Notes: a model not told the origin generated them from the letters alone. Shown: positions 24,899 to 33,653, counted from the first letter of the stretch. The stretch is DNA of 64,000 nt from Paenibacillus nanensis (GCF_003583765.1 NZ_QXQA01000015.1:1-64000), one strand, 5' to 3'. Numbers and translations are program-made.

Positions 24899-24927
24899 AA
24901 AAAACCGTGGAATCCACGGTTTTTTTG
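24899..24927. terminator. Bidirectional Rho-independent terminator
   Basis: AAAAACCGTGG pairs with CCACGGTTTTT around AAT, with A-run and T-run on either side. It separates the convergent aminotransferase and MetE-like genes. Confidence 0.9.
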
Positions 24928-24939
24928 CTTCTGTAATGG

Positions 24940-26079
24940 CTATTTCCAAATTTCCTCAGCAATTTCTTTTATATACGCAAGCTTGCGCCACTGCTCTTCC
25001 TCGGTCAGAAGGTTCCCTTCCTCCGTGGAAGCGAACCCGCATTGCGGACTCAAGCAAATCCGGTCAAGATCAACGAATTGCTTCGCTTCCTCGATACGCT
25101 TCAGAATCGATTCCTTGCTTTCAAGCTCCCCAAATTTGGACGAGAATAAGCCAAGCACGACCTGCTGATTATTTTTCAGGTATCGAAGAGGCTTGAAGTC
25201 GCCTGCGCGCTCGGTATCGAACTCCAGGTAGAAGCCGGAATAATGATCGATATCGAGGAGCGTTTTCGCGATCGGCTCATAGCCTCCTCCTACTCCCGCA
25301 TGAGTCGAAACATAGTTGCCGCGGCATACATGTGTCGTGATCACAAGGTCGTCCGGCAGGCCGGAAACGGCCTCTTCGTTCAGCTTCGCGAATTCCTTCG
25401 CATACTCGGCAACATCTACGCCGATTTGCTCCATGAGCGCCATAAACTGCTTGTCGCAAAGCGCTCCCCAAGTACAGTCGTCGATTTGGATACTGCGGCA
25501 GCCTGCTGCATAGAAATCAAGAATTGCCGATTTGTACGCCTTGGCAATGTCCGCAACAAGCTCTTCTCTATTCGGGTAGACCGCCGTTGTGGAATCTTTA
25601 TTTTCCGTCCGGTCCAGCTCGAACAAAAATTGCGCTGCAGCTGGAATGGATTGACGCGCGACGACGTCGTCGCCCGCAACCTCATTCAAATACGCGAAAT
25701 GCGAAACAAACGGATGACTGCTGTAGCCGACTTTGCCGGTCAAGCGCGCCGTTTCTGGTCTGGATTGCGCTCCGTTAAATGAATAGCCTTGGTCGATGAC
25801 CGCCCGCTCTACCCCGTCCAGTCCCCAGAAAAAGTCAAGATGCCACCACGAGCGGCGAAATTCTCCGTCGGTTACGGCTTTAAGTCCAATCTCTTTTTGC
25901 TTTCGTACAAGCTTTACGATTTCGGCATCCTCCACATTCTTTAGCTGCGCGGCGGATATTTCCCCGTTCTGGAACTGCAGCCTAGCATCCTTCAATGCGC
26001 GGGGACGCAAGAAGCTGCCGACTATATCATATCGAAATGGAGTAACGGTTCGTTGGTTGGGCTCGGTGAGAAGGGTCAT
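24940..26079 (-). CDS. Cobalamin-independent methionine synthase-like protein (YxjG/YxjH family)
   Basis: A 379-residue protein matching the C-terminal half of MetE. Predicted zinc ligands are His250 and Cys252 (THVCRGN), Glu286 (YLEFDTE) and Cys347 (LSPQCGF), as in MetE and MetE-like thiol methyltransferases. YDIVGSFLRP at residues 17-26 and the IQIDDCTWG segment near 198 are diagnostic. It lacks the N-terminal folate-binding half of MetE, so it probably moves a methyl group from another donor to a thiol. AAAGGAG precedes the ATG by 7 bases. No S-box leader is present; instead the promoter region holds repeated 8-mers. Confidence 0.87.
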   Translation of the reverse strand: MTLLTEPNQRTVTPFRYDIVGSFLRPRALKDARLQFQNGEISAAQLKNVEDAEIVKLVRKQKEIGLKAVTDGEFRRSWWHLDFFWGLDGVERAVIDQGYSFNGAQSRPETARLTGKVGYSSHPFVSHFAYLNEVAGDDVVARQSIPAAAQFLFELDRTENKDSTTAVYPNREELVADIAKAYKSAILDFYAAGCRSIQIDDCTWGALCDKQFMALMEQIGVDVAEYAKEFAKLNEEAVSGLPDDLVITTHVCRGNYVSTHAGVGGGYEPIAKTLLDIDHYSGFYLEFDTERAGDFKPLRYLKNNQQVVLGLFSSKFGELESKESILKRIEEAKQFVDLDRICLSPQCGFASTEEGNLLTEEEQWRKLAYIKEIAEEIWK

Positions 26080-26136
26080 AGGTTTATCTCCTTTTATCGT
26101 AAATTAATGATAAAAGTAAGATATCATATCCGAATC

Positions 26137-26189
26137 GCTATAATGATCTACCAATATGCTATAGCTGGTTATAACTCTTGACTATAACG
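26137..26189 (-). promoter_or_regulatory. Repeated TATA-centred 8-mers upstream of the MetE-like gene
   Basis: On the plus strand GCTATAAT (26137-26144), GCTATAGC (26158-26165), GTTATAAC (26168-26175) and CTATAACG (26182-26189) share a palindromic core. Two are perfect palindromes. They lie 58-110 bases ahead of the MetE-like start and look like a LysR-type operator array, but no LysR gene is adjacent. Confidence 0.4.
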
Positions 26190-26201
26190 ATTTAATATAG
26201 A

Positions 26202-28064
26202 TCAAATCGCTTGGCCAGGCATAAATTGATTTAAGTACAAGTCCGCATAAAAACCTTTCCTCTTTAACAGCTCCTCATGTGAACCCTGCTCAATGATTTC
26301 GCCGTTGTTCATGACAAGAATCGTGTCCGCTTCGCGGATCGTACTGAGCCGATGGGCAATGACGAAGCTCGTCCTCCCTTTCATCAGCGTTTTCATCGCC
26401 TCCTGGATATGCAGCTCCGTACGGGTATCCACGCTGCTCGTTGCCTCGTCTAGAATAAGTATCGCCGGGTCCGCCAACACAGCGCGCGCGATGGTAAGCA
26501 GCTGCCGTTGTCCTTGGCTCAAGTTGCCGCCTTCCGCGTTAAGGACCGTGTCATACCCGTCCGGGAGCTTGCGGATGAACGTATCGGCGTTCGCGAGCCG
26601 CGCAGCTTCCTCCACCTCCTCATCCGACGCATCCAGCCTGCCGTACCGTATGTTTTCCCGGATAGTGCCCGAGAACACATACGCGTCCTGCAGAACAAGG
26701 CCGATCTGCTGCCTTAACGAATGCTTGTCGATATGCCGAATATCACTCCCGTCGATCAGGATCCGGCCGTCCTGTATGTCATAGAAGCGTGTCAGCAGAT
26801 TGATGACCGTCGTCTTGCCGGCGCCCGTTGGTCCGACTAAGGCGATCATTTGACCAGGCGAAGCGTGAAGACTCACATTTTTTAGTACCTCCACCTCCGG
26901 TTTATATCCGAATGTAACCTTTTCAAATACGACATCGCCTTTCACGTGGTACCCCGTCCCGCGCTCGTCCGTTCCCCTCGTCTCAGGCTCCTGGTTCATC
27001 ACTTCAAATACCCGCTCTGCGCCGGCGATAGCCGATTGAAGCAAATTGTATTGGTTGGCCAGCTGGTTGATCGGCTGACTGAACTGGTTGGAATAATTCA
27101 AAAAGCTGACGATGATGCCAATCGTAATGAGATCATGGTAAGCGAAGATCCCGCCGAAAACCGCGATGATGACAAAGCTTAAGTTCCGCATGGCGTTCAT
27201 GATGGGTCCCATCGAGCCGGAGAGACTCTGGGCCTTGATGCTGACGGATCGCAGCCGCTCGTTGATCTCGCGGAACCGCTCAACCGAGCCGGATTCCCTG
27301 CCGAATACTTTGACGACTTTCAGCCCGGATATATTCTCTTGTACGAAGCCGTTCACTTCGCCTAAACATTTTTGCTGCTCCGAAAAAAACGTCTTTGTAT
27401 ATTTCGTAATCCGCTTCGTGATATAGGCGATCAACGGAACCGTAAGCAGCGTGACAAGCGTCATCCACAAGCTTAAGCTCAGCATCATCGCCACACTGCC
27501 CGCCAGCATTAAAAGGCTTGATATCAGCTGAACGACCGTCTGGTTCAGCGTGTTAGAGACGTTCGTTATGTCGTTCGTGGCTCGGCTCATCAGTTCGCCA
27601 TGCGTTCTCTGATCAAAAAACGGAACAGGCAAACGCTGGTACTGCTGGAACAGATCCTGACGCATATCCCGGACCGTGTTCTGCGATAAGCTGGATGCCG
27701 TATATTGCTGGATCCACGTAAAAATCGCCCCGAGCGCATATATACACAGCAGGATCAACCCCATGCGCAAGATCCCGTCATATTGACGAGGAACGATATA
27801 ATCATCGATGATTTTGCCAATGAAATAGGGTCCTAATAGCGCAAAAAGCGAAGTCAGCGCGGTGCAAGCAACAACGGCGATAAGCGCGTGCCGCTGCAGC
27901 TTCAGATAACCCCAAATACGGCGCAGCGTCCCTTTGGCATCCTTCGACCTGACCTTCTGCACTTCCCCCGGCCGATGACCCGGACCATGCTGGAAGCCCA
28001 TTTGGGCGAATGCCGGCGCTCCCTTTTTGACGTCAGATTGAGCGGGTTGATTGTTCCCCGACAT
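26202..28064 (-). CDS. ABC exporter half-transporter, catalytic partner
   Basis: A 620-residue type IV ABC exporter subunit: six transmembrane helices (about residues 55-340) followed by an ATPase domain with Walker A GPTGAGKTT, signature LSQGQRQLL, and canonical Walker B ending ILILDEATSSVD, then the switch histidine in VIAHRLS. With the overlapping upstream gene it forms a heterodimeric drug or lipid exporter of the BmrCD/YfiBC type. ATG at 28064 is chosen because AAGGAGG lies 7 bases upstream; it overlaps the previous gene by 32 bases. The signature is LSQGQ, not LSGGQ, which is allowed in such pairs. Confidence 0.9.
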   Translation of the reverse strand: MSGNNQPAQSDVKKGAPAFAQMGFQHGPGHRPGEVQKVRSKDAKGTLRRIWGYLKLQRHALIAVVACTALTSLFALLGPYFIGKIIDDYIVPRQYDGILRMGLILLCIYALGAIFTWIQQYTASSLSQNTVRDMRQDLFQQYQRLPVPFFDQRTHGELMSRATNDITNVSNTLNQTVVQLISSLLMLAGSVAMMLSLSLWMTLVTLLTVPLIAYITKRITKYTKTFFSEQQKCLGEVNGFVQENISGLKVVKVFGRESGSVERFREINERLRSVSIKAQSLSGSMGPIMNAMRNLSFVIIAVFGGIFAYHDLITIGIIVSFLNYSNQFSQPINQLANQYNLLQSAIAGAERVFEVMNQEPETRGTDERGTGYHVKGDVVFEKVTFGYKPEVEVLKNVSLHASPGQMIALVGPTGAGKTTVINLLTRFYDIQDGRILIDGSDIRHIDKHSLRQQIGLVLQDAYVFSGTIRENIRYGRLDASDEEVEEAARLANADTFIRKLPDGYDTVLNAEGGNLSQGQRQLLTIARAVLADPAILILDEATSSVDTRTELHIQEAMKTLMKGRTSFVIAHRLSTIREADTILVMNNGEIIEQGSHEELLKRKGFYADLYLNQFMPGQAI

Positions 28065-29799
28065 AGCGAGCCTCCTTTTCTCCATATTGCGACCGGTAAA
28101 TATCCTGGTAGACCTCACAGTTGTTCATTAACTCCGCATGCGTTCCTCTTCCTACGATCCTGCCGTCTTCGAGGACCAGGATCTTATCCGCGTCTAGCAC
28201 CGATGATATGCGCTGCGCGATCAGGAAGGTCATGCTGTTCTTCATCAGATCCTGCAGCGCCTGACGAAGCTTCTTCTCGGTTCCAAGATCGAGCGCGCTT
28301 GTGCAGTCATCCATAATGAGGATAGACGGCTTAGTCAGCAAGGCTCTTGCAATGGAGATACGCTGCTTCTGCCCGCCGGATAAATTAACGCCCTTCTGCC
28401 CCAGCCTCGTATCATATCCGTCGGGCAGACGCGAGATGAAATCATGCGCTTGGGCAGTAACAGCCGCTGCCTCAATCTCCTCCTGCGTCGCCTCCGGCTT
28501 GCCGAATGCGATATTGTCCCTAATCGATCCGCTGAAAAGGAACGATTCTTGAAGAATCATTCCGATTCGTTGCCGCAAGCTGTTTAACGGGATATCGCGG
28601 ATATCCATGCCGTCAAGCTGAATAGAGCCGGAGGTCACGTCGTAAAGCCGGGGGATTAGCTGAACCAAGGTCGATTTCCCCGATCCAGTTGCGCCGATTA
28701 TCGCCACCTTTTCGCCACGCCGGGCCTCAAGATGAATTCCATGCAGTGCCAGCTCATTCGTTTCGGCGGAACCCGAATAAGAGAAGGACACATTGTCGAA
28801 TTTCAATTGCCGTGCCGGGAGGGACGCTTCCGAGCCCCTTGTTCCATCCGTAATCTTGGGCTGTGATGTAAGTACCTCCCGAATACGCCGAGCAGACACA
28901 TTAGCCTGCGACAGATTCATCAGAAGTCCGCTTACCATCAACAGGGATGACAGGACCTGGACCACATAGTTTACAAAGGCGACCAAATCCCCGACCTTCA
29001 TGGACTCGAACCAGACCAAATGGCCGCCATAGAACAGGATCACCACAAGACAAGCATTCATAATCAAATGAACGATCGGCGAGTTTATCGCGATGAAACG
29101 CGCCGATTTGATGGAAATGTCCGTGTAGTCCCGGTTAACAACGGTGAACCGTTTCGTCTCGAAATCAGAGCGGACAAAGGCTTTGACAACGCGGATGCCC
29201 GCAAGATTTTCCTCCATCCGTTTATTAACCGCATCCAGCTTGGCCTGAACTGCCGTGAAGAGCGGCGCGGAGAATCGGATGAGCACAAAGAGTACCAAAA
29301 CCAATATCAACAGCGTCCCCAGAAGAATTAGGCCCAGCTTCACATTCATAAGAAGCGCCATCACTACGCTGCCAATTAATAGACTTGGAGCCCGTACGAG
29401 CCCTTGCAGCAGCACTTGCATCAGGTTCTGCACTTGCACGACATCGTTCGTCATTCGGGTAAGAAGAGAACCGGACTTGAACGCGTCTACATTTTCGAAC
29501 GAGAAGGACTGTATTTTCGTAAACAACGCTTCCCGAATATCAGCCCCGAAGTTTTGCGACGCGCGGCTGGCGAACAAGTTGCAGGCGACTCCGGTCATTA
29601 ACGAAAACAGCGTTACTGCGACCATCATCAGCCCGGTGTTCTGAATGACCGTGAAATTGTTCTCTACGACTCCCTCGTTAACAATATGGGCTGCCAAGCG
29701 AGGCTGGAGCAGATCAAAAAATACTTCGCCTATCATAAACAGAGGTCCTAACAGCATGAACTTCCAATAAGGCCTCATGTAGTCTCGTAATTCCCACAT
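28033..29799 (-). CDS. ABC exporter half-transporter, degenerate-site partner
   Basis: A 588-residue ABC half-exporter: transmembrane domain (about residues 15-300) and ATPase domain with Walker A GATGSGKST and signature LSGGQKQRI. The Walker B reads ILIMDDCTSALD, so the catalytic glutamate is replaced by aspartate, and the switch histidine position reads IAQRIS with Gln. Both changes mark the non-hydrolytic site of heterodimeric exporters. It precedes and overlaps the canonical partner gene by 32 bases and follows the His-rich protein gene by 2 bases. Substrates are unknown. Confidence 0.9.
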   Translation of the reverse strand: MWELRDYMRPYWKFMLLGPLFMIGEVFFDLLQPRLAAHIVNEGVVENNFTVIQNTGLMMVAVTLFSLMTGVACNLFASRASQNFGADIREALFTKIQSFSFENVDAFKSGSLLTRMTNDVVQVQNLMQVLLQGLVRAPSLLIGSVVMALLMNVKLGLILLGTLLILVLVLFVLIRFSAPLFTAVQAKLDAVNKRMEENLAGIRVVKAFVRSDFETKRFTVVNRDYTDISIKSARFIAINSPIVHLIMNACLVVILFYGGHLVWFESMKVGDLVAFVNYVVQVLSSLLMVSGLLMNLSQANVSARRIREVLTSQPKITDGTRGSEASLPARQLKFDNVSFSYSGSAETNELALHGIHLEARRGEKVAIIGATGSGKSTLVQLIPRLYDVTSGSIQLDGMDIRDIPLNSLRQRIGMILQESFLFSGSIRDNIAFGKPEATQEEIEAAAVTAQAHDFISRLPDGYDTRLGQKGVNLSGGQKQRISIARALLTKPSILIMDDCTSALDLGTEKKLRQALQDLMKNSMTFLIAQRISSVLDADKILVLEDGRIVGRGTHAELMNNCEVYQDIYRSQYGEKEARYVGEQSTRSI

Positions 29800-29801
29800 G
29801 A

Positions 29802-30113
29802 CTACGACTGCCCCTTCTCTTGATTCTTTTGTTGGCTCGAATCCACGATTTCGTGAAGCTCAAAGTGACGAACGAATTCCTCCATGACGAGTTCCAACGC
29901 CTTCAATTCGCCTTGAAGCATCGGCTTGATCTCCTGGAACTCCGGTGCCGATAGCTGCTGCCTTAACGTGTTTCGCTTTATCGTTAATCGCTCGAGAAAC
30001 TCCAGCGCCCGTCCTCTGCGGAACGTCTGCGCTCCATGATGATGGTGTCTTTCGCCTTTGTGACCGCCTCCGTGATGCTTCCCGCCTCTTAGCCTTCCAT
30101 CGATTTCTTTCAT
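29802..30113 (-). CDS. His-rich small protein leading an ABC exporter operon
   Basis: A 103-residue cytoplasmic protein. Residues 10-28 are very rich in His, Gly and Lys (GGKHHGGGHKGERHHHH), followed by a helical domain, TFRRGRALEFLERLTIKRNT then LRQQLSAPEFQEIKPMLQGE, likely a coiled two- or three-helix bundle. No helix-turn-helix is evident. The His cluster could bind metal. ATG at 30113 follows AAAGGAGG by 8 bases. It starts the operon with the two exporter genes and sits behind an array of TGTATACA operators. Its function is unknown; regulator, metal sensor or accessory subunit are possible. Confidence 0.7.
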   Translation of the reverse strand: MKEIDGRLRGGKHHGGGHKGERHHHHGAQTFRRGRALEFLERLTIKRNTLRQQLSAPEFQEIKPMLQGELKALELVMEEFVRHFELHEIVDSSQQKNQEKGQS

Positions 30114-30128
30114 GCCGCATTCCTCCTT

Positions 30129-30189
30129 TGTATGCATTTGTATACAGTATCGTTCTTTTTACTGTATACAAGTGTATACAATGTGTCAA
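30129..30189 (-). promoter_or_regulatory. Exporter-operon promoter with four TGTATACA-type boxes
   Basis: On the minus strand TTGACA (30189-30184) and TACAGT (30166-30161) are 17 bp apart. The 8-bp palindrome TGTATACA occurs at 30139, 30163 and 30173, with a one-mismatch copy TGTATGCA at 30129. They form two pairs, each with 10-bp spacing, the pairs 34 bp apart. One pair overlaps the promoter and the other lies downstream, consistent with repression by a MarR-, PadR- or GntR-type dimer. Confidence 0.75.
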
Positions 30190-30225
30190 CGATCAAACGT
30201 AAAACGCTTATTGTTTTAGCGGAAA

Positions 30226-30254
30226 TAAAAAACCACCCCGCAGGGTGGTTTATT
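30226..30254. terminator. Hairpin terminator of the LysR gene
   Basis: AACCACCC and GGGTGGTT form the stem around CGCA. On the minus strand it is followed by TTTTTATTTCC. The LysR stop codon overlaps the stem's edge. Confidence 0.8.
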
Positions 30255-31125
30255 CAGTTGACCGCTTAAAATGCCGGCTGACAAAATCGATAAAACAATG
30301 AGCGGCCTTGGAAAGGTAACGTTGGTTATGCCATACGAATTGAAATTGACGTCTGCAAACTGCTGATTCGATCGTCAACAAATGAAGCCGGGACTCCGAC
30401 CCTCCGCAATTGCCGACAAGCGCCACGCCAAGTCCTGCGGAGACCAGCTTAGCTATCGAGGCCGCGTCATCAACCCTGCATACAAAGTTGGGCGAGATAC
30501 CCGCAGATCGCAGGAAATTTTCATTCATCATTTGAAAATGGAATCCTTCCTTGTATCCGATAAAAGGCTCATTCGCCACTTCGTTTAGATGCACGCTCCG
30601 CTGGCCGGCTAACCGGTGTCCGGGCGGAACAGCCAGATAAACCTCCTCCTGCATGACGGGCAACGAGCTGAAATGCGGTCTATCCATGTTAAAGGGAGTA
30701 AAACATAAATCGACCTGGCCCGATTCGATCAGATGCGCCATCTCGTGCACGGATGCTTGCGTAATTCGAAATTGAACATTCGGATGAAGCGCGACGAAAG
30801 CATTGAGCGGATCTGACAAGCGGTCCACCGTAGGCGCCGCCAAATGAATGCTTCCATGCTCCATCCCGGCAAGATCAGCGACTTCCCGCTGCCCTTCTTC
30901 CAGCAGCGCAAGCGCTGCCTCCACCTTATTCAAGAACGCCTTGCCGAATGGATTGAGCCGAATTTGCCTGCCCTCCCGATCGAACAGCGGTACACCTAAA
31001 TCCTTCTCCAGCCGGGCAATCGTCTTACTTAACGCAGGCTGTGCGATATGCAAGTCCTGCGCCGCCTTTGACATATGCTCCAATCTGGCAACCGTACGAA
31101 AGTATTGCAGCTGCAGCAGCTCCAT
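30250..31125 (-). CDS. LysR-family transcriptional regulator
   Basis: A 291-residue LTTR. The N-terminal winged helix is clear: LQYFRTVARLEHMSKAAQDL then HIAQPALSKTIARLEKDLGV, followed by FDREGRQIRLNPFGKAFL. The effector domain spans about residues 90-285. It is divergent from a decayed MFS gene and the quinone-oxidoreductase-like gene at 32015, which it may control. AAGGAGG lies 9 bases before the ATG. The 163-base divergent spacer is AT-rich with TATATATCGATTATCC-like dyads that could hold the operator. Confidence 0.88.
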   Translation of the reverse strand: MELLQLQYFRTVARLEHMSKAAQDLHIAQPALSKTIARLEKDLGVPLFDREGRQIRLNPFGKAFLNKVEAALALLEEGQREVADLAGMEHGSIHLAAPTVDRLSDPLNAFVALHPNVQFRITQASVHEMAHLIESGQVDLCFTPFNMDRPHFSSLPVMQEEVYLAVPPGHRLAGQRSVHLNEVANEPFIGYKEGFHFQMMNENFLRSAGISPNFVCRVDDAASIAKLVSAGLGVALVGNCGGSESRLHLLTIESAVCRRQFQFVWHNQRYLSKAAHCFIDFVSRHFKRSTE

Positions 31126-31288
31126 TTGAAAACGGCCTCCTTATATACTCGACGGAATGAATCTTATATCGAAAGATGTATTTTTATATATCGATTATCC
31201 GCTATACAATACATATATGCAAGCGACATGCATCCTTCCCGGGAAGAGGCAATTATCATGACTCTCTGAACGGTGAACAGAAAGCAAG

Positions 31289-31985
31289 GTGGAGAAAGTG
31301 GAGATTGGCGCTGAGCCGATTCGGTATTCGTCGCCGGAACGCAGAGGGAGGGCGCTGGGCATCACGATGACTGGCCTTGCCGTCGGCGGGGCAGTCGGTC
31401 CCCTATTAGCGGCTTTGGTAATGAGCGTTGCCTACTGGCGCTTTCTGTTTTGTATCCCGCTGCTGACTCTAATCGCTCTCCCGTTCTAACGCAAATATTT
31501 GAAAGAAGAAAGCAAAAAAGCAAGCCAGACGGACTGTTAGGCGGCGGACTAGTGGCTGGAACCGTCACAATGCTGCTGCTGGCCATCACGAACAAATCCT
31601 GGCTTTTGGGGATTGGCTTCCTTGCCCTGTTCATCCTATTTATCCTCCGAAGTTACTTTGCGGCAAGTCCTTTCATCTGCCTTGGGTTGTTTCGGCATAA
31701 AAACTACTCGCTTGTGCTCGCGATCGCCTTTCTGATTTCTGGCATCGGCTACTCGCTTGCTTTCTTAAGGCCGCAATTACTGACTCAGGTTCATCATTTA
31801 GCCGTGCAAATGGTCGGCTATATCATGATCCTAGCCGCCGCCGCAACTGCGATTTTAAAACAAACCCGGCCGCCATCCCTTACAGCAATATATATCTCAT
31901 ACTCGCGCTTTTGCATGCGGTCATTTTTATCGGCTATCACGTTTTTGTAGGACGAACAGCAAACCGGCGGCAACCTTCCACTTAA
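31289..31985 (+). pseudogene. Decayed MFS drug-exporter gene
   Basis: Fragments of one major facilitator protein occur in successive frames. SSPERRGRALGITMTGLAVG and SVAYWRFLFCIPLL come first, ending in a TAA at 31486-31488. After a shift, GLLGGGLVAGTVTMLLLAIT and RHKNYSLVLAIAFLISGIGY follow to about 31850. A further frame change gives LILALLHAVIFIGYHVFVGR to a TAA at 31983. The first third of the transporter is missing, since the sequence begins near the cytoplasmic loop before helix 5, and later parts are shortened. At least one stop, two frameshifts and one 5' deletion make it nonfunctional. Confidence 0.85.
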
Positions 31986-32014
31986 AATAACCCTTAATAA
32001 TAGGAGGAGAACAT

Positions 32015-32932
32015 ATGAAAGCTGCAGTAATCTCAACATTCGGAAGACCGGAGGTCATGCGCGTCATGGAGGTCCCGGAACCGCATGCAGGTCCGGGGCA
32101 AGTGCGCGTACGCGTTAAAACGGCGGGTGTGCAGCATTTTGACTGCGCGATACGAAGCGGCTGGACACCTGCATATGGCTTGGAGGTAAGGTTACCTCAA
32201 ATTCCGGGCAATGAATTCGCGGGGATCGTTGATGAGATCGGAGACGGCGTGTCAGCCTTTGCGCTTGGCAGCGAAGTGCTTGGATTCGCATTGCTGAATT
32301 GCTATGCGGAATACGTGGTGGTCGGCGCCGACCAAATCGTGATGAAACCAGCAACAATGTCCTGGGAAGAAGCTGGCGGGCTGACCGGTAACGGGCAAGG
32401 CGCTCATATTGCACTAAACGCAATTGGAGTTCGCTCAGGAGATACCGTTCTCATTAACGGCGCGGCCGGCTCGCTAGGTTCTATTGCCGTTCAATTGGCC
32501 CAAATAATGGGCGCCAAGTGGGTGATCGGTACGGCTAGCGCATATAATCACGACTTCGTCCGGTCGCTTGGCGCCATTCCGGTCACGTACGAGGAAGGTT
32601 TAGTTGAGCGGCTTCGGAAGCTAGCGCCTGAAGGGATCGACTGCGCATTTGATACGGCAGGCGGCGAAGGACTGCTTGCGGCGGCAGCGCTAGTGCCTGA
32701 CAAAAAGCGCATTTGCACTTATTATGCCTATGATCTCATTGAGGAGCTCGGGCTCCGCGTCGTGCGGGGCGAACGCTCGTCAGCCCGGCTTGCTGAGCTG
32801 GTAGAGCTTCATACAGCAGGCAAGCTGCAACTTCACATCAGGCAGGTATTCACGCTAGATCAAGCAGGTGAAGCGCACAGCGCTATTGAAAGCAGGCATG
32901 GCCGCGGTAAAATCGTTTTGAAGATTGATTGA
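32015..32932 (+). CDS. Zinc-free medium-chain dehydrogenase, quinone-oxidoreductase-like
   Basis: A 305-residue NADPH-dependent MDR enzyme. The catalytic GroES-like domain comes first (GPGQVRVRVKTAGVQHFDCA and PQIPGNEFAGIVDEIG), then the Rossmann domain with LINGAAGSLGSIAVQLAQIM near residue 147. Zinc ligands of alcohol dehydrogenases are missing, as in quinone oxidoreductases and enone reductases. AGGAGG lies 7 bases before the ATG. It lies 30 bases after the MFS remnant, in the same direction, so a two-gene detoxification operon opposite LysR probably lost its transporter. Confidence 0.88.
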   Translation: MKAAVISTFGRPEVMRVMEVPEPHAGPGQVRVRVKTAGVQHFDCAIRSGWTPAYGLEVRLPQIPGNEFAGIVDEIGDGVSAFALGSEVLGFALLNCYAEYVVVGADQIVMKPATMSWEEAGGLTGNGQGAHIALNAIGVRSGDTVLINGAAGSLGSIAVQLAQIMGAKWVIGTASAYNHDFVRSLGAIPVTYEEGLVERLRKLAPEGIDCAFDTAGGEGLLAAAALVPDKKRICTYYAYDLIEELGLRVVRGERSSARLAELVELHTAGKLQLHIRQVFTLDQAGEAHSAIESRHGRGKIVLKID

Positions 32933-32949
32933 TTCATAGCTGCTTCAAA

Positions 32950-32990
32950 AAAACGAAGTATCCCCTATTCTATGGCGATACTTCGTTCCA
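32950..32990. terminator. Bidirectional hairpin terminator
   Basis: AACGAAGTATC (32952-32962) pairs with GATACTTCGTT (32977-32987) between convergent genes, with A-run on the left side. Confidence 0.8.
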
Positions 32991-33011
32991 TTTAATCCTT
33001 CAATAGCTCCA

Positions 33012-33653
33012 TTAATTCGGCTCTGTGTGCATTAGCCAGTCCATAGAATTGACGATGAGCCTTCTAATTGCTTCCGGTATCAACGAGTCTCTAGTGTGTC
33101 CTGGGTGTATATAGACGACCTTCCCCTTCCCATACGGATGTTCCCATGCGGATGGCCATCTTTTTCCTTCGTATTCGTATTCAAGAATGACATTGCGAGG
33201 CGTGAAAGGATCAAACTCGAACTGATAAGGCTCCTCTTCGACCGTAAACGCCTCCACCCCCTCCAGCAAAGGATGCTCATTTTTTGACGGGAAAAACGAA
33301 AGTTTCTGATAAGGAGGATGCGTGACAAAACGGGCGCCGATTAACTGCAGCAGTTCGTACCTTCCTGCGATCGAAATGCCGTTATGAATGGCAAGCAGTC
33401 CACCGCCACCCGCGACGAATTTCATCAAGCCGGCAGCTTGCTCGGATGTCATCGGCCGCTTCCAGATATCGGCATACGAAATGCATGCCGCATAATTCGC
33501 AATGCTTAGTGTCGCTAAATCATCGTAATTGTGCGTCACCGACAGCTGATATTTACCGCCCAGAACCTTTTCCAACTCGGGCTGAACGCCTTCAAGAGGA
33601 TGCCATGCTCCCTCATAGGAATCGCCGATTAACAAAATTTTTTTGACAGACAT
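33012..33653 (-). CDS. ThuA-domain protein
   Basis: A 213-residue protein of the trehalose-utilisation ThuA family, a glutamine-amidotransferase-like fold. Segments are KKILLIGDSYEGAWHPLEG at the start, GGGLLAIHNGIS near residue 84, and the C-terminal GKGKVVYIHPGHTRDSLIPE near 175. The usual amidotransferase cysteine is absent, as in ThuA proteins, which are linked to disaccharide metabolism and 3-keto-sugar pathways. GGAG precedes the ATG. It stands alone between the oxidoreductase and sigma-factor genes. Confidence 0.87.
   Translation of the reverse strand: MSVKKILLIGDSYEGAWHPLEGVQPELEKVLGGKYQLSVTHNYDDLATLSIANYAACISYADIWKRPMTSEQAAGLMKFVAGGGGLLAIHNGISIAGRYELLQLIGARFVTHPPYQKLSFFPSKNEHPLLEGVEAFTVEEEPYQFEFDPFTPRNVILEYEYEGKRWPSAWEHPYGKGKVVYIHPGHTRDSLIPEAIRRLIVNSMDWLMHTEPN

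Noticed and set aside
26080..26201. S-box or T-box riboswitch before the MetE-like gene
   Set aside because: Only about 120 bases separate it from the neighbouring stop and no S-box core or terminator/antiterminator pair is visible.
31450..31950. Separate 166-residue membrane protein gene
   Set aside because: Its sequence is the middle of an MFS transporter whose other parts lie in neighbouring frames, so it is part of a pseudogene.
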